The position numbers were made by a program, and so were the translations under genes. Under the pieces are notes generated by a model. The model did not search any database, was not told the origin of the DNA, and saw nothing but the letters and a program-made list of their open reading frames with translations. A DNA stretch of 64,000 nt from Myxococcus stipitatus (GTDB lineage: Bacteria; Myxococcota; Myxococcia; Myxococcales; Myxococcaceae), in the NCBI RefSeq assembly GCF_037414475.1, contig NZ_CP147913.1, positions 3,162,001 through 3,226,000 on the forward strand, read 5' to 3'. Shown in pieces: positions 1 to 8,952 of the stretch; positions within the stretch are counted from its first letter, which is position 1; each line of letters opens with the position of its first letter.

Positions 1-170
1 ATGGCATCCACCAGCAGGACCAGCTGACAGCCGATGAGCAGCGCGACGAACATCGGAACCAGCTTGCTCGACGACAGCAGCCCCGGCTTCTTGGCGGAGC
101 GCCGCGGGAGCGCCGGCTCCGAGGGCTGCTCCCCCACCACCTCCAGCGGAGCATCCGGAGCCCGCCGCAT
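1..170 (-). CDS. N-terminal fragment of a membrane protein of the polysaccharide operon (cut by window edge)
   Basis: Only about 56 codons are visible, read from an ATG at 170 towards the left edge. The first ~37 residues are polar (ending in RRSAKKPG and a short Ser/Leu run) and are followed by a hydrophobic stretch (VPMFVALLIGCQLVLLVDA) that looks like the first membrane segment with a cytoplasmic N terminus. It lies 68 bases downstream of a GT4 glycosyltransferase, in the same direction, so it is probably the next gene of the Wzc operon. A Wzy-type polymerase, O-antigen ligase-like protein or another polytopic exopolysaccharide protein would fit, but the visible part cannot decide. Confidence 0.6.
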   Translation of the reverse strand, partial: MRRAPDAPLEVVGEQPSEPALPRRSAKKPGLLSSSKLVPMFVALLIGCQLVLLVDA

Positions 171-238
171 GTACCTGCGCCCGAGCACCCCGGGGCCCTG
201 AAGCGGAGGCCTCCCCGGGTGAGGCGGGCGCAACGGAC

Positions 239-1366
239 TCACGAAGCCGCCCCCGTAACGACGGTGCGCAGGTCCTCGTCCAGGCCACGCAGGAACACGT
301 CGGCGCCACAGAGCATCGCCGCGCGAGCCGGGCCCGCGGCGCCAAGCCTGCGCCGAGCCTCCGCGTCGACCACCAGCCGCAAGAGTGCGGACGACAGCGC
401 CCCCGCATCGGGCGCGACGAGCTTCCCACACGTCGCGTCCACGATTTCCAGCGGCCCTCCCAGCGCGGTCGTCACCACCGGCAGGCCCGCCTGGAGCGCC
501 TCGATGAACGCGAGGCCGAAGGGCTCTGGCGACGTGTTGGGCTGACAGTGCAGGTCCGCCGCGCGCATCAACCGGGGCACATCCGAGCGCTGCCCCAGGA
601 ACCGCACCCGGCCCTCCAACCCCAAGGCCTTGGACTGGGCCACCAGCCCATCCAGATACCGCACCTCTTCCTCTCGCTGAGCACCGCCCACCATCCACAG
701 ACGCCAGCCGCGCGCCTCGCGCATGCGGCCCAACGCCTCCAGAAGCAGCCGGTGCCCCTTCCACTCCTGCATGCGGCTGGCGTGGATGATGACCACGTCA
801 TCCTCGCTCGCGCCGAAGTCGGCCCGCAGGAGCATCCGCTCCGTCGCCTCCTGCACCGGCGCCGCCTGGGGCGCGAGCGGATGGCGCACCCGGTATTGCG
901 CTCGAGGATAGACATTCACCAACGAGCGCGCCGTGTAGTGGCTGTTGGCCAGCACCAGCTCCGGCGAGGTGACACTCGCCCAGCGCTCCAACCAGTGCGC
1001 GCCCGACAGCGCGTCATGCTGGAAGAACACCAGCGGCACACCAGCTGCGCGGACCACCGGACCGAACAGGGCCTGAGGCCACGCCGCATGACAGACGGCC
1101 GCTGAGTAACCCCCTTGCCGCATCAAGGACCGCAACGCCCGGCGCGCGGTCCACACCGTCCAGGGGCGCCCCACCCTCGCTGCGCCCAACGGGTGCACCA
1201 CCGCGTTCGCCGCGCGGAGCTCATCGGCCAGCCGGCCCTCGAAGCACAGCGCGAACTCGTGCGCCGTGTCCGACGGGGCCTTCGCCGATTCGCGCGCGAG
1301 CGAGACCAGGAAGGACTCGATGCCTCCGAAGAGATTGCCGCTGTAGACGTGCAGCACGCGCATCAT
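239..1366 (-). CDS. GT4-family glycosyltransferase (375 aa)
   Basis: GT-B fold retaining glycosyltransferase expected to add a sugar to a lipid-linked exopolysaccharide precursor on the cytoplasmic side. The N terminus MMRVLHVYSGNLFGGIESF has the usual beta strand plus Gly-Gly-Ile-Glu loop of GT4 enzymes. The C-terminal half has the E-x7-E region EPFGLAFIEALQAGLPVV and the loop HASRMQEWKGH before it. The ATG at 1366 was chosen because it overlaps the stop of the preceding glycosyltransferase by four bases (ATGA), a sign of coupled translation; an in-frame extension upstream would lie inside that gene. The sugar donor and linkage cannot be read from sequence. Confidence 0.85.
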   Translation of the reverse strand: MMRVLHVYSGNLFGGIESFLVSLARESAKAPSDTAHEFALCFEGRLADELRAANAVVHPLGAARVGRPWTVWTARRALRSLMRQGGYSAAVCHAAWPQALFGPVVRAAGVPLVFFQHDALSGAHWLERWASVTSPELVLANSHYTARSLVNVYPRAQYRVRHPLAPQAAPVQEATERMLLRADFGASEDDVVIIHASRMQEWKGHRLLLEALGRMREARGWRLWMVGGAQREEEVRYLDGLVAQSKALGLEGRVRFLGQRSDVPRLMRAADLHCQPNTSPEPFGLAFIEALQAGLPVVTTALGGPLEIVDATCGKLVAPDAGALSSALLRLVVDAEARRRLGAAGPARAAMLCGADVFLRGLDEDLRTVVTGAAS

Positions 1367-2628
1367 GACGCGCCCCGGACACTCGCTTCCGCGGAGACCT
1401 CGTGAGGAGCGGCTTCGACCACCACCGGCGCGGGCCTCCCCAACGCCTCCGAGTACAGCGTGAGGCAGCGCGTGGCCATGACGTCGTCCCGGAACTCGGT
1501 CTCCGCGCGAGCCCGCGCACCCCGCCCCAGTTGCTCCGCCAGGCCCGGTGTCTCGAGCAGCCGCCGCGCCGCTCGCGCGAGCGCGTTCGAATCCCCCACC
1601 GGCACCGTCAGCCCCGTCTCCTCGTGCTTGCTCACCCAGGGCACTCCCGAGTGGGGAATCGCCGTGTTGAGCACCGGGAGACCACTCGCCATCGCCTCGA
1701 CCTGAGACAGGCCATAGGCCTCGCTGCGGGCATTGCTCGGGAACCACAGCGCGGTCGCCGCGCGGAACGCCCCCATGAGGGACTCCGGAGGCAGATACCC
1801 CGCCCACGTCACGCGCGACTCCACGCCCAGCGCCTTCGCGCGCGCGCGGCCTTCTTCCTCCAGCGGCCCCACGCCCACCACCACCAGACGCCCCGGCACT
1901 CGCGCGAGGGCCTCCAGCGCGGTGAACAAGCCCTTGTAGTAGACGAGCCGCCCCACCATCAGCCACAGCGGCACGCCCGCGTATTCCTCGCGCCAGCGCG
2001 CCTCGGCCCTCAGCACATCGTCCGAGGGCTTCAGGTACGGCTCCAGGTCGATGCCCAGCGGCAACGCGCGCACCTTCTGCCGGAACATCTTCAGCAGCGA
2101 CGAGCCATGCACATACGCCTCGCTGTCCGACAGAATCCGGTTCGCGCGCGCGTACAGCATCAGCTCGAAGGGACGGAAGAGCGCTCCCGCCACCTTCTGC
2201 CGGATGACGTCACTGTGATGCGTGATGAAGACCGTGGGCAGGCGGGGCACCATGTCCAGGGCCAGCAACATGGTGGGGTTCGGCGTGTGCAAGTGCACCA
2301 CGTCCACGCCCCGCTCCAGCATCCGCCGCAACACCCCGGGCAGCTCCGGCAGCACATCCATTCGCGCCACGGAGGCGCGGCGCCCCAGCCGCACGACACG
2401 CACCAGCCCGTCCCAGCTCTCGTGCGTGGGACTCCTGCCGTGGAACTCGTGGCTCGTGTTCCCCGAGTCCGACGAGTGGTTGGCGCACAGCACCTCCACC
2501 TGCGCGCCCTGCGCAGCCTGCGCGCGGGCCAGCGTCTGGACATGGCTCTCGATGCCACCCGACGCGGGCGGATAGAACTTGCCCAGGTGCAGCACCCGGA
2601 GCCCCGCTCCCACCATGGGTTTACTCAC
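1363..2628 (-). CDS. GT4-family glycosyltransferase (421 aa)
   Basis: Second GT-B glycosyltransferase of the operon. It opens with GLRVLHLGKFYPPASGGIES, a classic GT4 start (FYPP-x-GGIE). It has the mid-region WLMVGRLVYYKGL, the G-R-L-x-x-K-G donor-binding loop, and the C-terminal SEAYGLSQVEAMASGLPV stretch carrying the E-x7-E pair. The start is a GTG at 2628 whose GTGA overlaps the stop of the Wzc kinase gene by four bases, so it is translationally coupled to it. It likely builds the same repeat unit as its neighbour; acceptor and donor are unknown. Confidence 0.86.
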   Translation of the reverse strand: MSKPMVGAGLRVLHLGKFYPPASGGIESHVQTLARAQAAQGAQVEVLCANHSSDSGNTSHEFHGRSPTHESWDGLVRVVRLGRRASVARMDVLPELPGVLRRMLERGVDVVHLHTPNPTMLLALDMVPRLPTVFITHHSDVIRQKVAGALFRPFELMLYARANRILSDSEAYVHGSSLLKMFRQKVRALPLGIDLEPYLKPSDDVLRAEARWREEYAGVPLWLMVGRLVYYKGLFTALEALARVPGRLVVVGVGPLEEEGRARAKALGVESRVTWAGYLPPESLMGAFRAATALWFPSNARSEAYGLSQVEAMASGLPVLNTAIPHSGVPWVSKHEETGLTVPVGDSNALARAARRLLETPGLAEQLGRGARARAETEFRDDVMATRCLTLYSEALGRPAPVVVEAAPHEVSAEASVRGAS

Positions 2629-4808
2629 GACTGCGCCACCCCGTCCTTCGACTCCTCACCGTACTGGGCATAGGCCAGATAGGTGTCTCCGTAGTGCGGA
2701 GCGCGCAGGTCCACGTCGTTGAGGATGGCGCCGTACATACGCGCCTGCACATCCGCCAGTGAGCGCAGCGCGCGACGGGCCGCCTCGCGGTTCGTCTTGC
2801 CCGCCTTCAACACCAGCACCACGCCGTCACACTGCGCGGCCAGCACCGCCGCGTCCGCCACCGCGTTGAGCGGCGGGCTGTCCAGGATGACGCGGTCGAA
2901 CTTCCCCGCCACCGTCTTGAGCAGGTCCGTGAAGGCACGCGTGTGCAGCAACTCCGCCGGATTCGGCGGCAGCGGTCCACACGGCAACAGGAAGAGGCCG
3001 GGCACCTCGGTGCTCTTCACCGCCGCGTCGAGCGAGCCCTCTCCCACCACCAGCGACGAGATGCCCAGCTCGTTGGGCACCCCGAAGGCGCGGTGCAGCC
3101 GAGGCCTGCGCATGTCCGTGTCCATCAGCAACACGCGGTTGCCGCTCTGGGCCATCGCCACGCCCAGGCTCATCGCCGTGGTGGACTTGCCCTCCCCCGG
3201 CCCGCTGGACGTCACCACCAGCGTCTTGAACGGCGTGTCCGGCGACATGAACAACAGGTTCGTCCGGATGGCCCGGCAGCACTCCGCCACGGAGGACTTG
3301 GGCTCGCGGTGGACGTAGAGGTCGCGGTCCTTCGGAGGACGGTTGCCCTCGATGCGCGGCATGACGCCGAGGAAGGCCAGCCCCAGCCGCTCCTCCACAT
3401 CCGTCTGCGTCGTCACGCTGTTCTCCAGGAGGTCCAGGAGCAGCGCCACGCCCACGCCCGCGAGCAGCCCCATCACCAGGCCCACCAGCAGGTTGCGCTT
3501 CACGTTGGGCTTCACCGGCACGAAGACCGGACGCGCCAGGTCCAACACGCGCACGTTGCTGGTGCGCAGCAGGCCCGACAACTCGATGTCCTTGAGCCGC
3601 TTGAGCACCAGCTCGTAGAGCCGCTGGTTGTTGTCCGACTCGCGCTTGAGCCGGTCGTACTCGATGGACTTCTTGTTCACCTGGAAGGCCTCGGCCTTGG
3701 CCTCGTCCAACAGCCGCACCAGGTTCTTGCGCTGCGCCTCCGCCTCCGACAGCTCCGTCTCCGCCGAGCGCACCACGTTGCGCAGGCTCTTGAGGAAGTC
3801 GGCGTGAATCACCGCCAGCTTGCCCTGGCACTCCAGGAGCTTGGGGTGCTCGGGCAGGTAGCGCTCGGAGAGCTCCGCGCACGCCACGCGAACTTCCGTG
3901 TAGCTCTTCTTGAGGTCCTGGATGGGGCCGTCCTTCGCGCCCGGCAGCGCCTCCGCCCACGTCTCGTCGTCGGGCGAGGCCTTGCGCAGCTTCTCGATGG
4001 CCTCCACGCGCGCCTGCAACCCGGCGATGCGCGCGCTCACCTCGGTGAGGTTCAGGTTGTAGCTGTTGATGCGGTCGCTGACGATGCTCATCCGCGACTC
4101 GAGCGACGTGGACAACATGTCCGCGTCCTTCTTGAAGTCGTAGACGGCCAGCTCGCTCACCTTCGACTGGCTCTCCAGCTCCTCCAGCCGTCCCTCCAGC
4201 CAGGTGCGCGCGTCCTCCGTCATGCGCAGCTTGAGCGCCAGGTTCTCCGCCATGTACGCGGCGGCCACCTCGTTGGCGAGCAGCGCCGCGCGCGCCGCGT
4301 CCACGTCATCCACCGCGATGTTCATCACCCGCGAGTCCTTCGCGGGAATCACCCGGATGCGGCCCTGGAGCATCCCCACCGCGTCCGCGCCCTGCATCGC
4401 CTGCACACGCGCCTTCTCGTCCGACACACCGGCCAGCCCCAGGAAGGCCGCGTCCGTGGAGAGCCCGACCTTGTCCACCACCCGGCTGGCCACCGCGCGC
4501 GAGGTGATGATTTCGCTCTGGGTCGCGTAGTACTCCTTGTTGAACCAGTAGTTGCCGCGCTCCTCGCCCATCACCTCCTTCACCTCGCCGTCGAGGAAGC
4601 GAGGCGCCATCACGTCGATGATGAGCGAGGTGCTGGCGGAGAAGACCTTGGGCTGGCGCAGCGTGTAGACGGACGCCAGCGCCGCGACGACCGCCGCCAC
4701 GCCGAGCACGACCCACTTGCGCCGCCACAGCGCCCGCACGCGGAGCATCAACCCCGCGGGCGTCAGACCGCTGGTACCACCGGCCGGGTCGAACACGGTT
4801 CCATCCAC
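2625..4808 (-). CDS. wzc: Wzc-type polysaccharide co-polymerase / BY-kinase (727 aa)
   Basis: Inner-membrane chain-length regulator and bacterial tyrosine autokinase of a Wzx/Wzy polysaccharide pathway. The first membrane helix is at residues ~31-50 (KWVVLGVAAVVAALASVYTL), then comes a long periplasmic coiled-coil Wzz region. A second helix near residue 450 (NLLVGLVMGLLAGVGVALLL) is followed by the cytoplasmic kinase: Walker A GPGEGKSTTA, Walker A' LLMDTDMRRP, Walker B VILDSPP. The C-terminal tail has four tyrosines close together (HYGDTYLAYAQYGEE), the usual autophosphorylation cluster. The start is GTG at 4808 with AGGAGAGG six bases upstream. It heads the operon that continues with two glycosyltransferases. 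I cannot say which of the several myxobacterial polysaccharides it serves. Confidence 0.92.
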   Translation of the reverse strand: MDGTVFDPAGGTSGLTPAGLMLRVRALWRRKWVVLGVAAVVAALASVYTLRQPKVFSASTSLIIDVMAPRFLDGEVKEVMGEERGNYWFNKEYYATQSEIITSRAVASRVVDKVGLSTDAAFLGLAGVSDEKARVQAMQGADAVGMLQGRIRVIPAKDSRVMNIAVDDVDAARAALLANEVAAAYMAENLALKLRMTEDARTWLEGRLEELESQSKVSELAVYDFKKDADMLSTSLESRMSIVSDRINSYNLNLTEVSARIAGLQARVEAIEKLRKASPDDETWAEALPGAKDGPIQDLKKSYTEVRVACAELSERYLPEHPKLLECQGKLAVIHADFLKSLRNVVRSAETELSEAEAQRKNLVRLLDEAKAEAFQVNKKSIEYDRLKRESDNNQRLYELVLKRLKDIELSGLLRTSNVRVLDLARPVFVPVKPNVKRNLLVGLVMGLLAGVGVALLLDLLENSVTTQTDVEERLGLAFLGVMPRIEGNRPPKDRDLYVHREPKSSVAECCRAIRTNLLFMSPDTPFKTLVVTSSGPGEGKSTTAMSLGVAMAQSGNRVLLMDTDMRRPRLHRAFGVPNELGISSLVVGEGSLDAAVKSTEVPGLFLLPCGPLPPNPAELLHTRAFTDLLKTVAGKFDRVILDSPPLNAVADAAVLAAQCDGVVLVLKAGKTNREAARRALRSLADVQARMYGAILNDVDLRAPHYGDTYLAYAQYGEESKDGVAQS

Positions 4809-5005
4809 GACTTGCCTCTCCTGGAGCCCGCGGGCGCCTCGGTGCGGCGGCGACCCGGCGCCCTCTGGCCCCGACCTTCACCCACACCCGTGAAAACCAG
4901 CGTCGAGCGTGCCGTGTCCGGTGCGGGTTGTCCATCGTTCCGCCACTGCCTGGAAGCCCTCCGGACACCCTTCTTCGAGGCCGGAACGCGCGCATCCGGG
5001 GCGCC

Positions 5006-5013
5006 TGTGCTAG
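5006..5013 (+). promoter_or_regulatory. extended -10-like element TGTGCTAG, putative leaderless start
   Basis: TGTGCTAG ends ten bases before the GTG start at 5024, and no Shine-Dalgarno sequence lies between. The same layout precedes the starts at 25320, 44073 and 45167. I infer a -10 element giving a transcript that starts at or very near the start codon; no clear -35 is seen. Confidence 0.35.
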
Positions 5014-5023
5014 TGAGCCCGCC

Positions 5024-6373
5024 GTGAGCTTTCAGCATTCGGTCATCATCCCCTTCGACTCCTCCACCGTGGATGCCGCAGCCCACTTCGCCCGAGAGCT
5101 CGAGGGCCGCGCCGAGGTCGTCCTCGTCGGCGACGGACAGCCCGATGTCGCCTCTCGACCGGGCCTTCAGGTTCTCAGCATCCAAGGAGGCAAGGGCGCG
5201 GCCATCCGCGCGGCGCTGCCCCTGGTGACGAGCGCCGTGACAGTGCTCCAGGACGCGGACGCCGCCTATTCGCTGGACGCACATCAGGCGTTGATGGGCC
5301 CACTGGAAAACGACACCGCGGACGCAGTCTTCGGCCGCCGAGGCGCAACGGGGCTTGCCCCCGAGCTGTGGGCCGAGCGCGCGTTGGGGCATGTCACCCG
5401 CTTCGTCACGGACGTCGAGGTCCAGGACCCGCTCACGGGCGTGCGCGCGTTCCGCACGGAGGCCCTGCGCTCCGTCACGCTCACCTGCGATGACGACGCG
5501 GTGGACGCGGAGCTGGTGGTGAAGCTGGCCGCGCAGCTCTTCCGGCTCACCGAGGTCTCCCTTCCGCCGCTCCAGGCCGTGCCTCGCCGTCCCCCCGCGG
5601 CGCGCCTGTCCCAGCTGCGCACGCTGATGCGCTACGCCACGGTGCGCGACGACGCGGACAACCAGCACGAGGGCTACACCACGCTGGAGCGCATGGACGG
5701 CGCCATCCACTACAACCAGTGGCTGGGCCGCCGCTTCCGCGAGCACCTGGGCCGGCGCGTGCTGGAGATTGGCGCGGGCATCGGCACGATTACGCGCGAG
5801 CTGGAGTCCGGCGCGGAGCTGCTCATCGCGCTGGAGGTGGACCGCTTCTACGTGGACCGGCTGAAGAACCTCTTCCGAGGCCGGCCGCACGTGCGCCCCT
5901 ACCTGTCCGACGTGGCGCTGGCGGACTGGGAGTCGCTCAAGGGTGAGCAGTTGGACACCATCGTCCTCTCCAACGTGCTGGAGCACATCCCCGACGACGG
6001 GTCGGCGGTGCGCCGCTTCCGCCAGATTCTCTCCCCCGGCGGACGCGTGCTCATCCTGGTGCCCGCGCTCGAGCAGTTGTTCGGCAGCATCGACGAGGCC
6101 GTGGGCCACCACCGCCGCTACACGCCGGCCACGCTGCGCGCCGTGCTCGAGGAGAACGGCTTCGAGGTGGAGAAGCTGGAGTGGATGAACCTGGTGGGCA
6201 TGCCCGGCTGGTTCGTCAACAGCCGCCTCTTGCGCCGCCGCTCGGTGCCCAAGCTCCAGCTCAAGCTCTACGACACGCTGGCCCCGCTGTTCGCCCGCGC
6301 CGAGGCCCACGTGAAGCTGCCGGTGGGCATGAGCCTCTTCGCCGTGGCCCGCTCCACCGGAGCCGACGCGTGA
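5024..6373 (+). CDS. bifunctional GT2-like glycosyltransferase / class I SAM methyltransferase (449 aa)
   Basis: Two domains are joined. Residues ~1-200 resemble a GT-A fold of the dolichyl-phosphate mannosyltransferase kind: the start SVIIPFDSS, the metal-site-like LQDADAAYS, and DPLTGVRAFRTEAL, which matches the TGFR-F motif. Residues ~225-449 are a class I SAM-dependent methyltransferase: motif I VLEIGAGIGTITREL, the acidic end of beta 2 (LEVD), and LSNVLEHIPDD with LSPGGRVLILVPA. Fusions of this layout are a known protein type. The GTG at 5024 was chosen because the N-terminal beta strand follows at once and an upstream -10-like element fits a leaderless start; in-frame codons further upstream encode no domain. 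Substrates are unknown; surface glycan or glycolipid work fits the context. Confidence 0.83.
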   Translation: MSFQHSVIIPFDSSTVDAAAHFARELEGRAEVVLVGDGQPDVASRPGLQVLSIQGGKGAAIRAALPLVTSAVTVLQDADAAYSLDAHQALMGPLENDTADAVFGRRGATGLAPELWAERALGHVTRFVTDVEVQDPLTGVRAFRTEALRSVTLTCDDDAVDAELVVKLAAQLFRLTEVSLPPLQAVPRRPPAARLSQLRTLMRYATVRDDADNQHEGYTTLERMDGAIHYNQWLGRRFREHLGRRVLEIGAGIGTITRELESGAELLIALEVDRFYVDRLKNLFRGRPHVRPYLSDVALADWESLKGEQLDTIVLSNVLEHIPDDGSAVRRFRQILSPGGRVLILVPALEQLFGSIDEAVGHHRRYTPATLRAVLEENGFEVEKLEWMNLVGMPGWFVNSRLLRRRSVPKLQLKLYDTLAPLFARAEAHVKLPVGMSLFAVARSTGADA

Positions 6374-6422
6374 GCGACCTCGGCCTCGCGACAGCGCGCC
6401 CTTCCGTCAGGAGCACCTCACC

Positions 6423-8111
6423 GTGAGCCTGGCGCCAGGGCCCGCCGCGCCGTCGCCCGTTGCGTCCGAGCCATCCGCTCCGGCGCCCGGCGGGACACCG
6501 GCGGCGACCGCGCGAGGCGCGCCGCGCGCGGTGTGGGCCGCCCTGGCCGCGCTGTACCTCCTGCTGTTCCCCTATCACCCGGGCCTGCGCTCACCCAACG
6601 AGCTGTGCCGGCTGTGGCAGAGCATCGCGCTGGTGGAGCACGGCACCATCGACATCAACGCCGTGCTGCACGAGCGCGGCTATGTCGGCGACCTGTCCGT
6701 GAAGGACGGGAGGTACTACCCCAGCAAGGCGCCGCTGCTGTCGTTCGCCGCCGTGCCGGTGTACTCCGCGCTGCGCGCCGTGGCCCAGCCGGCCCCCGTG
6801 CCCGAGGTGCCGCTCGTCTTCTTCTCGCGCCTGTTCCTCACCGTGCTGCCCACGCTGGGACTGCTGTGGCTCGTGCGGCGCTACCTGCGCGCGCACCTGT
6901 CCCCGACGGTCGCCGACGCGCTCACCGTGACGTATGGGCTGGGCTCGCTGGCGTTCAGCTACTCGCTGTTGTTCATGAGCCACCAGACCACCGCCGTGCT
7001 GCTCTTCGCGGGCTTCCATGCGCTGTGGCGCTGCGCGCGCGGCGAGTGGCGGGAGCGGGGATATCTCCTCGCGGGCGCATGCGCCGGAGCCACCGTGGCG
7101 GCGGAGTACACGGGCGCGCTCGGGGTGCTCGGGCTGGTGCTGTACGCCACGCTCACGTTCCTCCTGCGCGACACTCCGCCACGCGAGCGCTGGAAGGGCC
7201 TGGGCCGCGCCGCCGGGCTCGCCACGCTGGGCGCGCTGCCCTTCATCGTGGCGCTCATGGCCTACCACCAGGCCGCCTTCGGCCACCCGCTGACCAGCGG
7301 CTACAAGTACCTCAACGACTCGGGTTATCAGCCGTGGCACCTGGGCGGGTTCCTCGGCATCCGGACGCCGGACCCGCGCGCCTTCACGCTGTCGCTCATC
7401 TCGCCGCTGCGCGGACTCTTCACGCTCGCGCCGTTCCTGCTGCTCGCAATCCCTGGCCTCACGCAGCTCACCTTCCGCAAGGGCAGCGCTTCGGCTGAAG
7501 CACGCGCCTGCGCGTGGATGACGGCGGCGCTCGTCGCGGGCTACCTCTACTTCACGTCCTCGTTCACATATGACTCGTGGGGTTGGACGACGGGGCCTCG
7601 CCATCTCACGGGACTGGTGCCCTTCCTCCTGCTGCCCGTGGGACTCTGGCTGGAGCGGCTGCGCACGCGCGGACACGCGGTGGGCCTGGGCATCAGCGCC
7701 ACGCTGTGCGCCGCGGCCATCCTCACCACGGGCCTGGCCACCTTCGTCAACTACATCCCGGACGACGTCTCCAACGTCCTGGGGGGACTGACGGAGCCCC
7801 TGCTGCGCTCGGGCTACTTCCCTCCCTCGGTGCTGTCCTTCCTGGGAGTGCCCCAGCCGCTCGCGGGTCAGCTGCTGCTCATCCTCCTGGTGGCCGTGGC
7901 CGGCTGGGTGCTCACCCACCTCGCCACCCGGCCCGGCGAGCAAGGCCCGGCGCGGGTGTCGCTCATCGCGGGTCTGGTGACGCTCGTGTCACTCACCACC
8001 GCGCATGTCCTCACCACGCGGAGCGACACGGCGGACCACAACGCCACGCGCTTCCTCCAATCCGTGTGGCTCTCGCCGCCACGGAGTACCCCGCCGTTCT
8101 GGTCCCCCTGA
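6423..8111 (+). CDS. polytopic membrane protein, possible GT-C-like glycosyltransferase (562 aa)
   Basis: A 562-residue protein with a Pro/Ala-rich cytoplasmic start (~40 aa) and about 11-12 hydrophobic helices. A conserved-looking periplasmic loop after helix 1 (RSPNELCRLWQSIALVEHG) resembles the first loop of GT-C transferases of the ArnT/PMT kind, which take sugars from polyprenyl phosphate. A large loop near the middle (TSGYKYLNDSGYQPWHLGG) lies between helices. The start is GTG at 6423 with AGGAG about nine bases upstream. It follows the GT/methyltransferase gene by 49 bases and probably shares its transcript. The family assignment is an inference from topology and the first loop; a general membrane protein of unknown function is the alternative. 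Confidence 0.7.
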   Translation: MSLAPGPAAPSPVASEPSAPAPGGTPAATARGAPRAVWAALAALYLLLFPYHPGLRSPNELCRLWQSIALVEHGTIDINAVLHERGYVGDLSVKDGRYYPSKAPLLSFAAVPVYSALRAVAQPAPVPEVPLVFFSRLFLTVLPTLGLLWLVRRYLRAHLSPTVADALTVTYGLGSLAFSYSLLFMSHQTTAVLLFAGFHALWRCARGEWRERGYLLAGACAGATVAAEYTGALGVLGLVLYATLTFLLRDTPPRERWKGLGRAAGLATLGALPFIVALMAYHQAAFGHPLTSGYKYLNDSGYQPWHLGGFLGIRTPDPRAFTLSLISPLRGLFTLAPFLLLAIPGLTQLTFRKGSASAEARACAWMTAALVAGYLYFTSSFTYDSWGWTTGPRHLTGLVPFLLLPVGLWLERLRTRGHAVGLGISATLCAAAILTTGLATFVNYIPDDVSNVLGGLTEPLLRSGYFPPSVLSFLGVPQPLAGQLLLILLVAVAGWVLTHLATRPGEQGPARVSLIAGLVTLVSLTTAHVLTTRSDTADHNATRFLQSVWLSPPRSTPPFWSP

Positions 8112-8209
8112 GCGCCGGGCTCGCCCCCGCGGCGAATCCCTCCGCCGTGTGGACTCCCGGGGCGCCGCGTTCCGTGCCACAGTTCACGTCCACCAAGGAG
8201 GCAGTAACG

Positions 8210-8533
8210 ATGATGAAGCGGCTTGTCGTGGTGCTGAGCCTGTGTCTGGCCCCGAGCGCCTTCGCTGCGGAGGATGTGACGGAGGTGTGGAAGGCCAAGT
8301 GCAAGTCCTGCCACGGTGACGACGGGAAGGCGAAGACCAAGATGGGCCAGAAGGAGTCCATCGTCGACATGAGCCAGGCCGCCTGGCAGACGTCCGTGTC
8401 GGACGCGGAAATCCGGCAGGTGATTTCCGACGGCTCCACTCGCAACACCAAGATGAAGGCCTACAAGGAGAAGCTCACCGCCGCGCAGATTGACTCGCTG
8501 GTGGGATACGTCCGCACCCTCAAGGCGAAGTAG
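8210..8533 (+). CDS. small periplasmic cytochrome c (107 aa)
   Basis: A single-haem class I c-type cytochrome. A signal peptide (MMKRLVVVLSLCLAPSAFA) ends in an A-x-A site, followed at once by the haem site CKSCHGDDGKAKTKMGQ. The distal methionine is most likely in STRNTKMKAYKEKL, and the C-terminal helix is QIDSLVGYVRTLK. Length and motif spacing are normal for the family. AAGGAGG lies eight bases before the ATG at 8210. It would carry single electrons in the periplasm. No oxidase or reductase gene is adjacent, so its partner is unknown. Confidence 0.9.
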   Translation: MMKRLVVVLSLCLAPSAFAAEDVTEVWKAKCKSCHGDDGKAKTKMGQKESIVDMSQAAWQTSVSDAEIRQVISDGSTRNTKMKAYKEKLTAAQIDSLVGYVRTLKAK

Positions 8534-8600
8534 CACCGGGGCGCGCTGAATAACCCCGCGTGGGGCGCCGTCAGGCCGGGTGAGAAACGGAGCCCCCCTC

Positions 8601-8921
8601 ATGAAGACGCTCTCCACCACGCTGCTGTTCTGCCTGGCCGTCGCCGGCCTGCTTGCCTCCCTGCGAGCCGACGCGTTGTCCTCGCCCCGCATCGAGCCAG
8701 GGCTGTCCCGGCCGGAGCCCTTGTCCCTGCGCCCCGACGACGGCAAGGGCGGCGGAGACGGGGACGACAAGGGCGACGGGAAAGACGACGAAGAGGACGA
8801 GGAGGACTACCGCGCCCGCTACACGGGCATCTCCGGCGCCGCGGCGCTGGAGCTGGTGGACCCGGGCGTGCTCGATGACCTGATGCGCCTGCGCGCCGCC
8901 GCCCGCTACGCCCGATACTGA
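8601..8921 (+). CDS. small acidic exported protein of unknown function (106 aa)
   Basis: Not recognised. It begins with a signal peptide (MKTLSTTLLFCLAVAGLLAS and a few more residues), then a proline-containing linker, a Gly/Asp/Lys low-complexity run (DDGKGGGDGDDKGDGKDDEE and further acid residues), and a short C-terminal helix rich in Leu, Arg and Ala. The ATG at 8601 is preferred over an in-frame GTG at 8580 because ACGGAG stands eight bases before it and the signal peptide begins there. The Asp-rich run could bind cations, but that is a guess. It lies 67 bases after the cytochrome gene and may be cotranscribed. Confidence 0.65.
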   Translation: MKTLSTTLLFCLAVAGLLASLRADALSSPRIEPGLSRPEPLSLRPDDGKGGGDGDDKGDGKDDEEDEEDYRARYTGISGAAALELVDPGVLDDLMRLRAAARYARY

Positions 8922-8952
8922 AAGCAGGCGGACCGGCTCGCGGACGACAGCC

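Noticed and set aside
2943..5027. A 694-codon open frame antisense to the Wzc gene
   Set aside because: Arg/His/Leu-rich antisense shadow of a complete BY-kinase gene.
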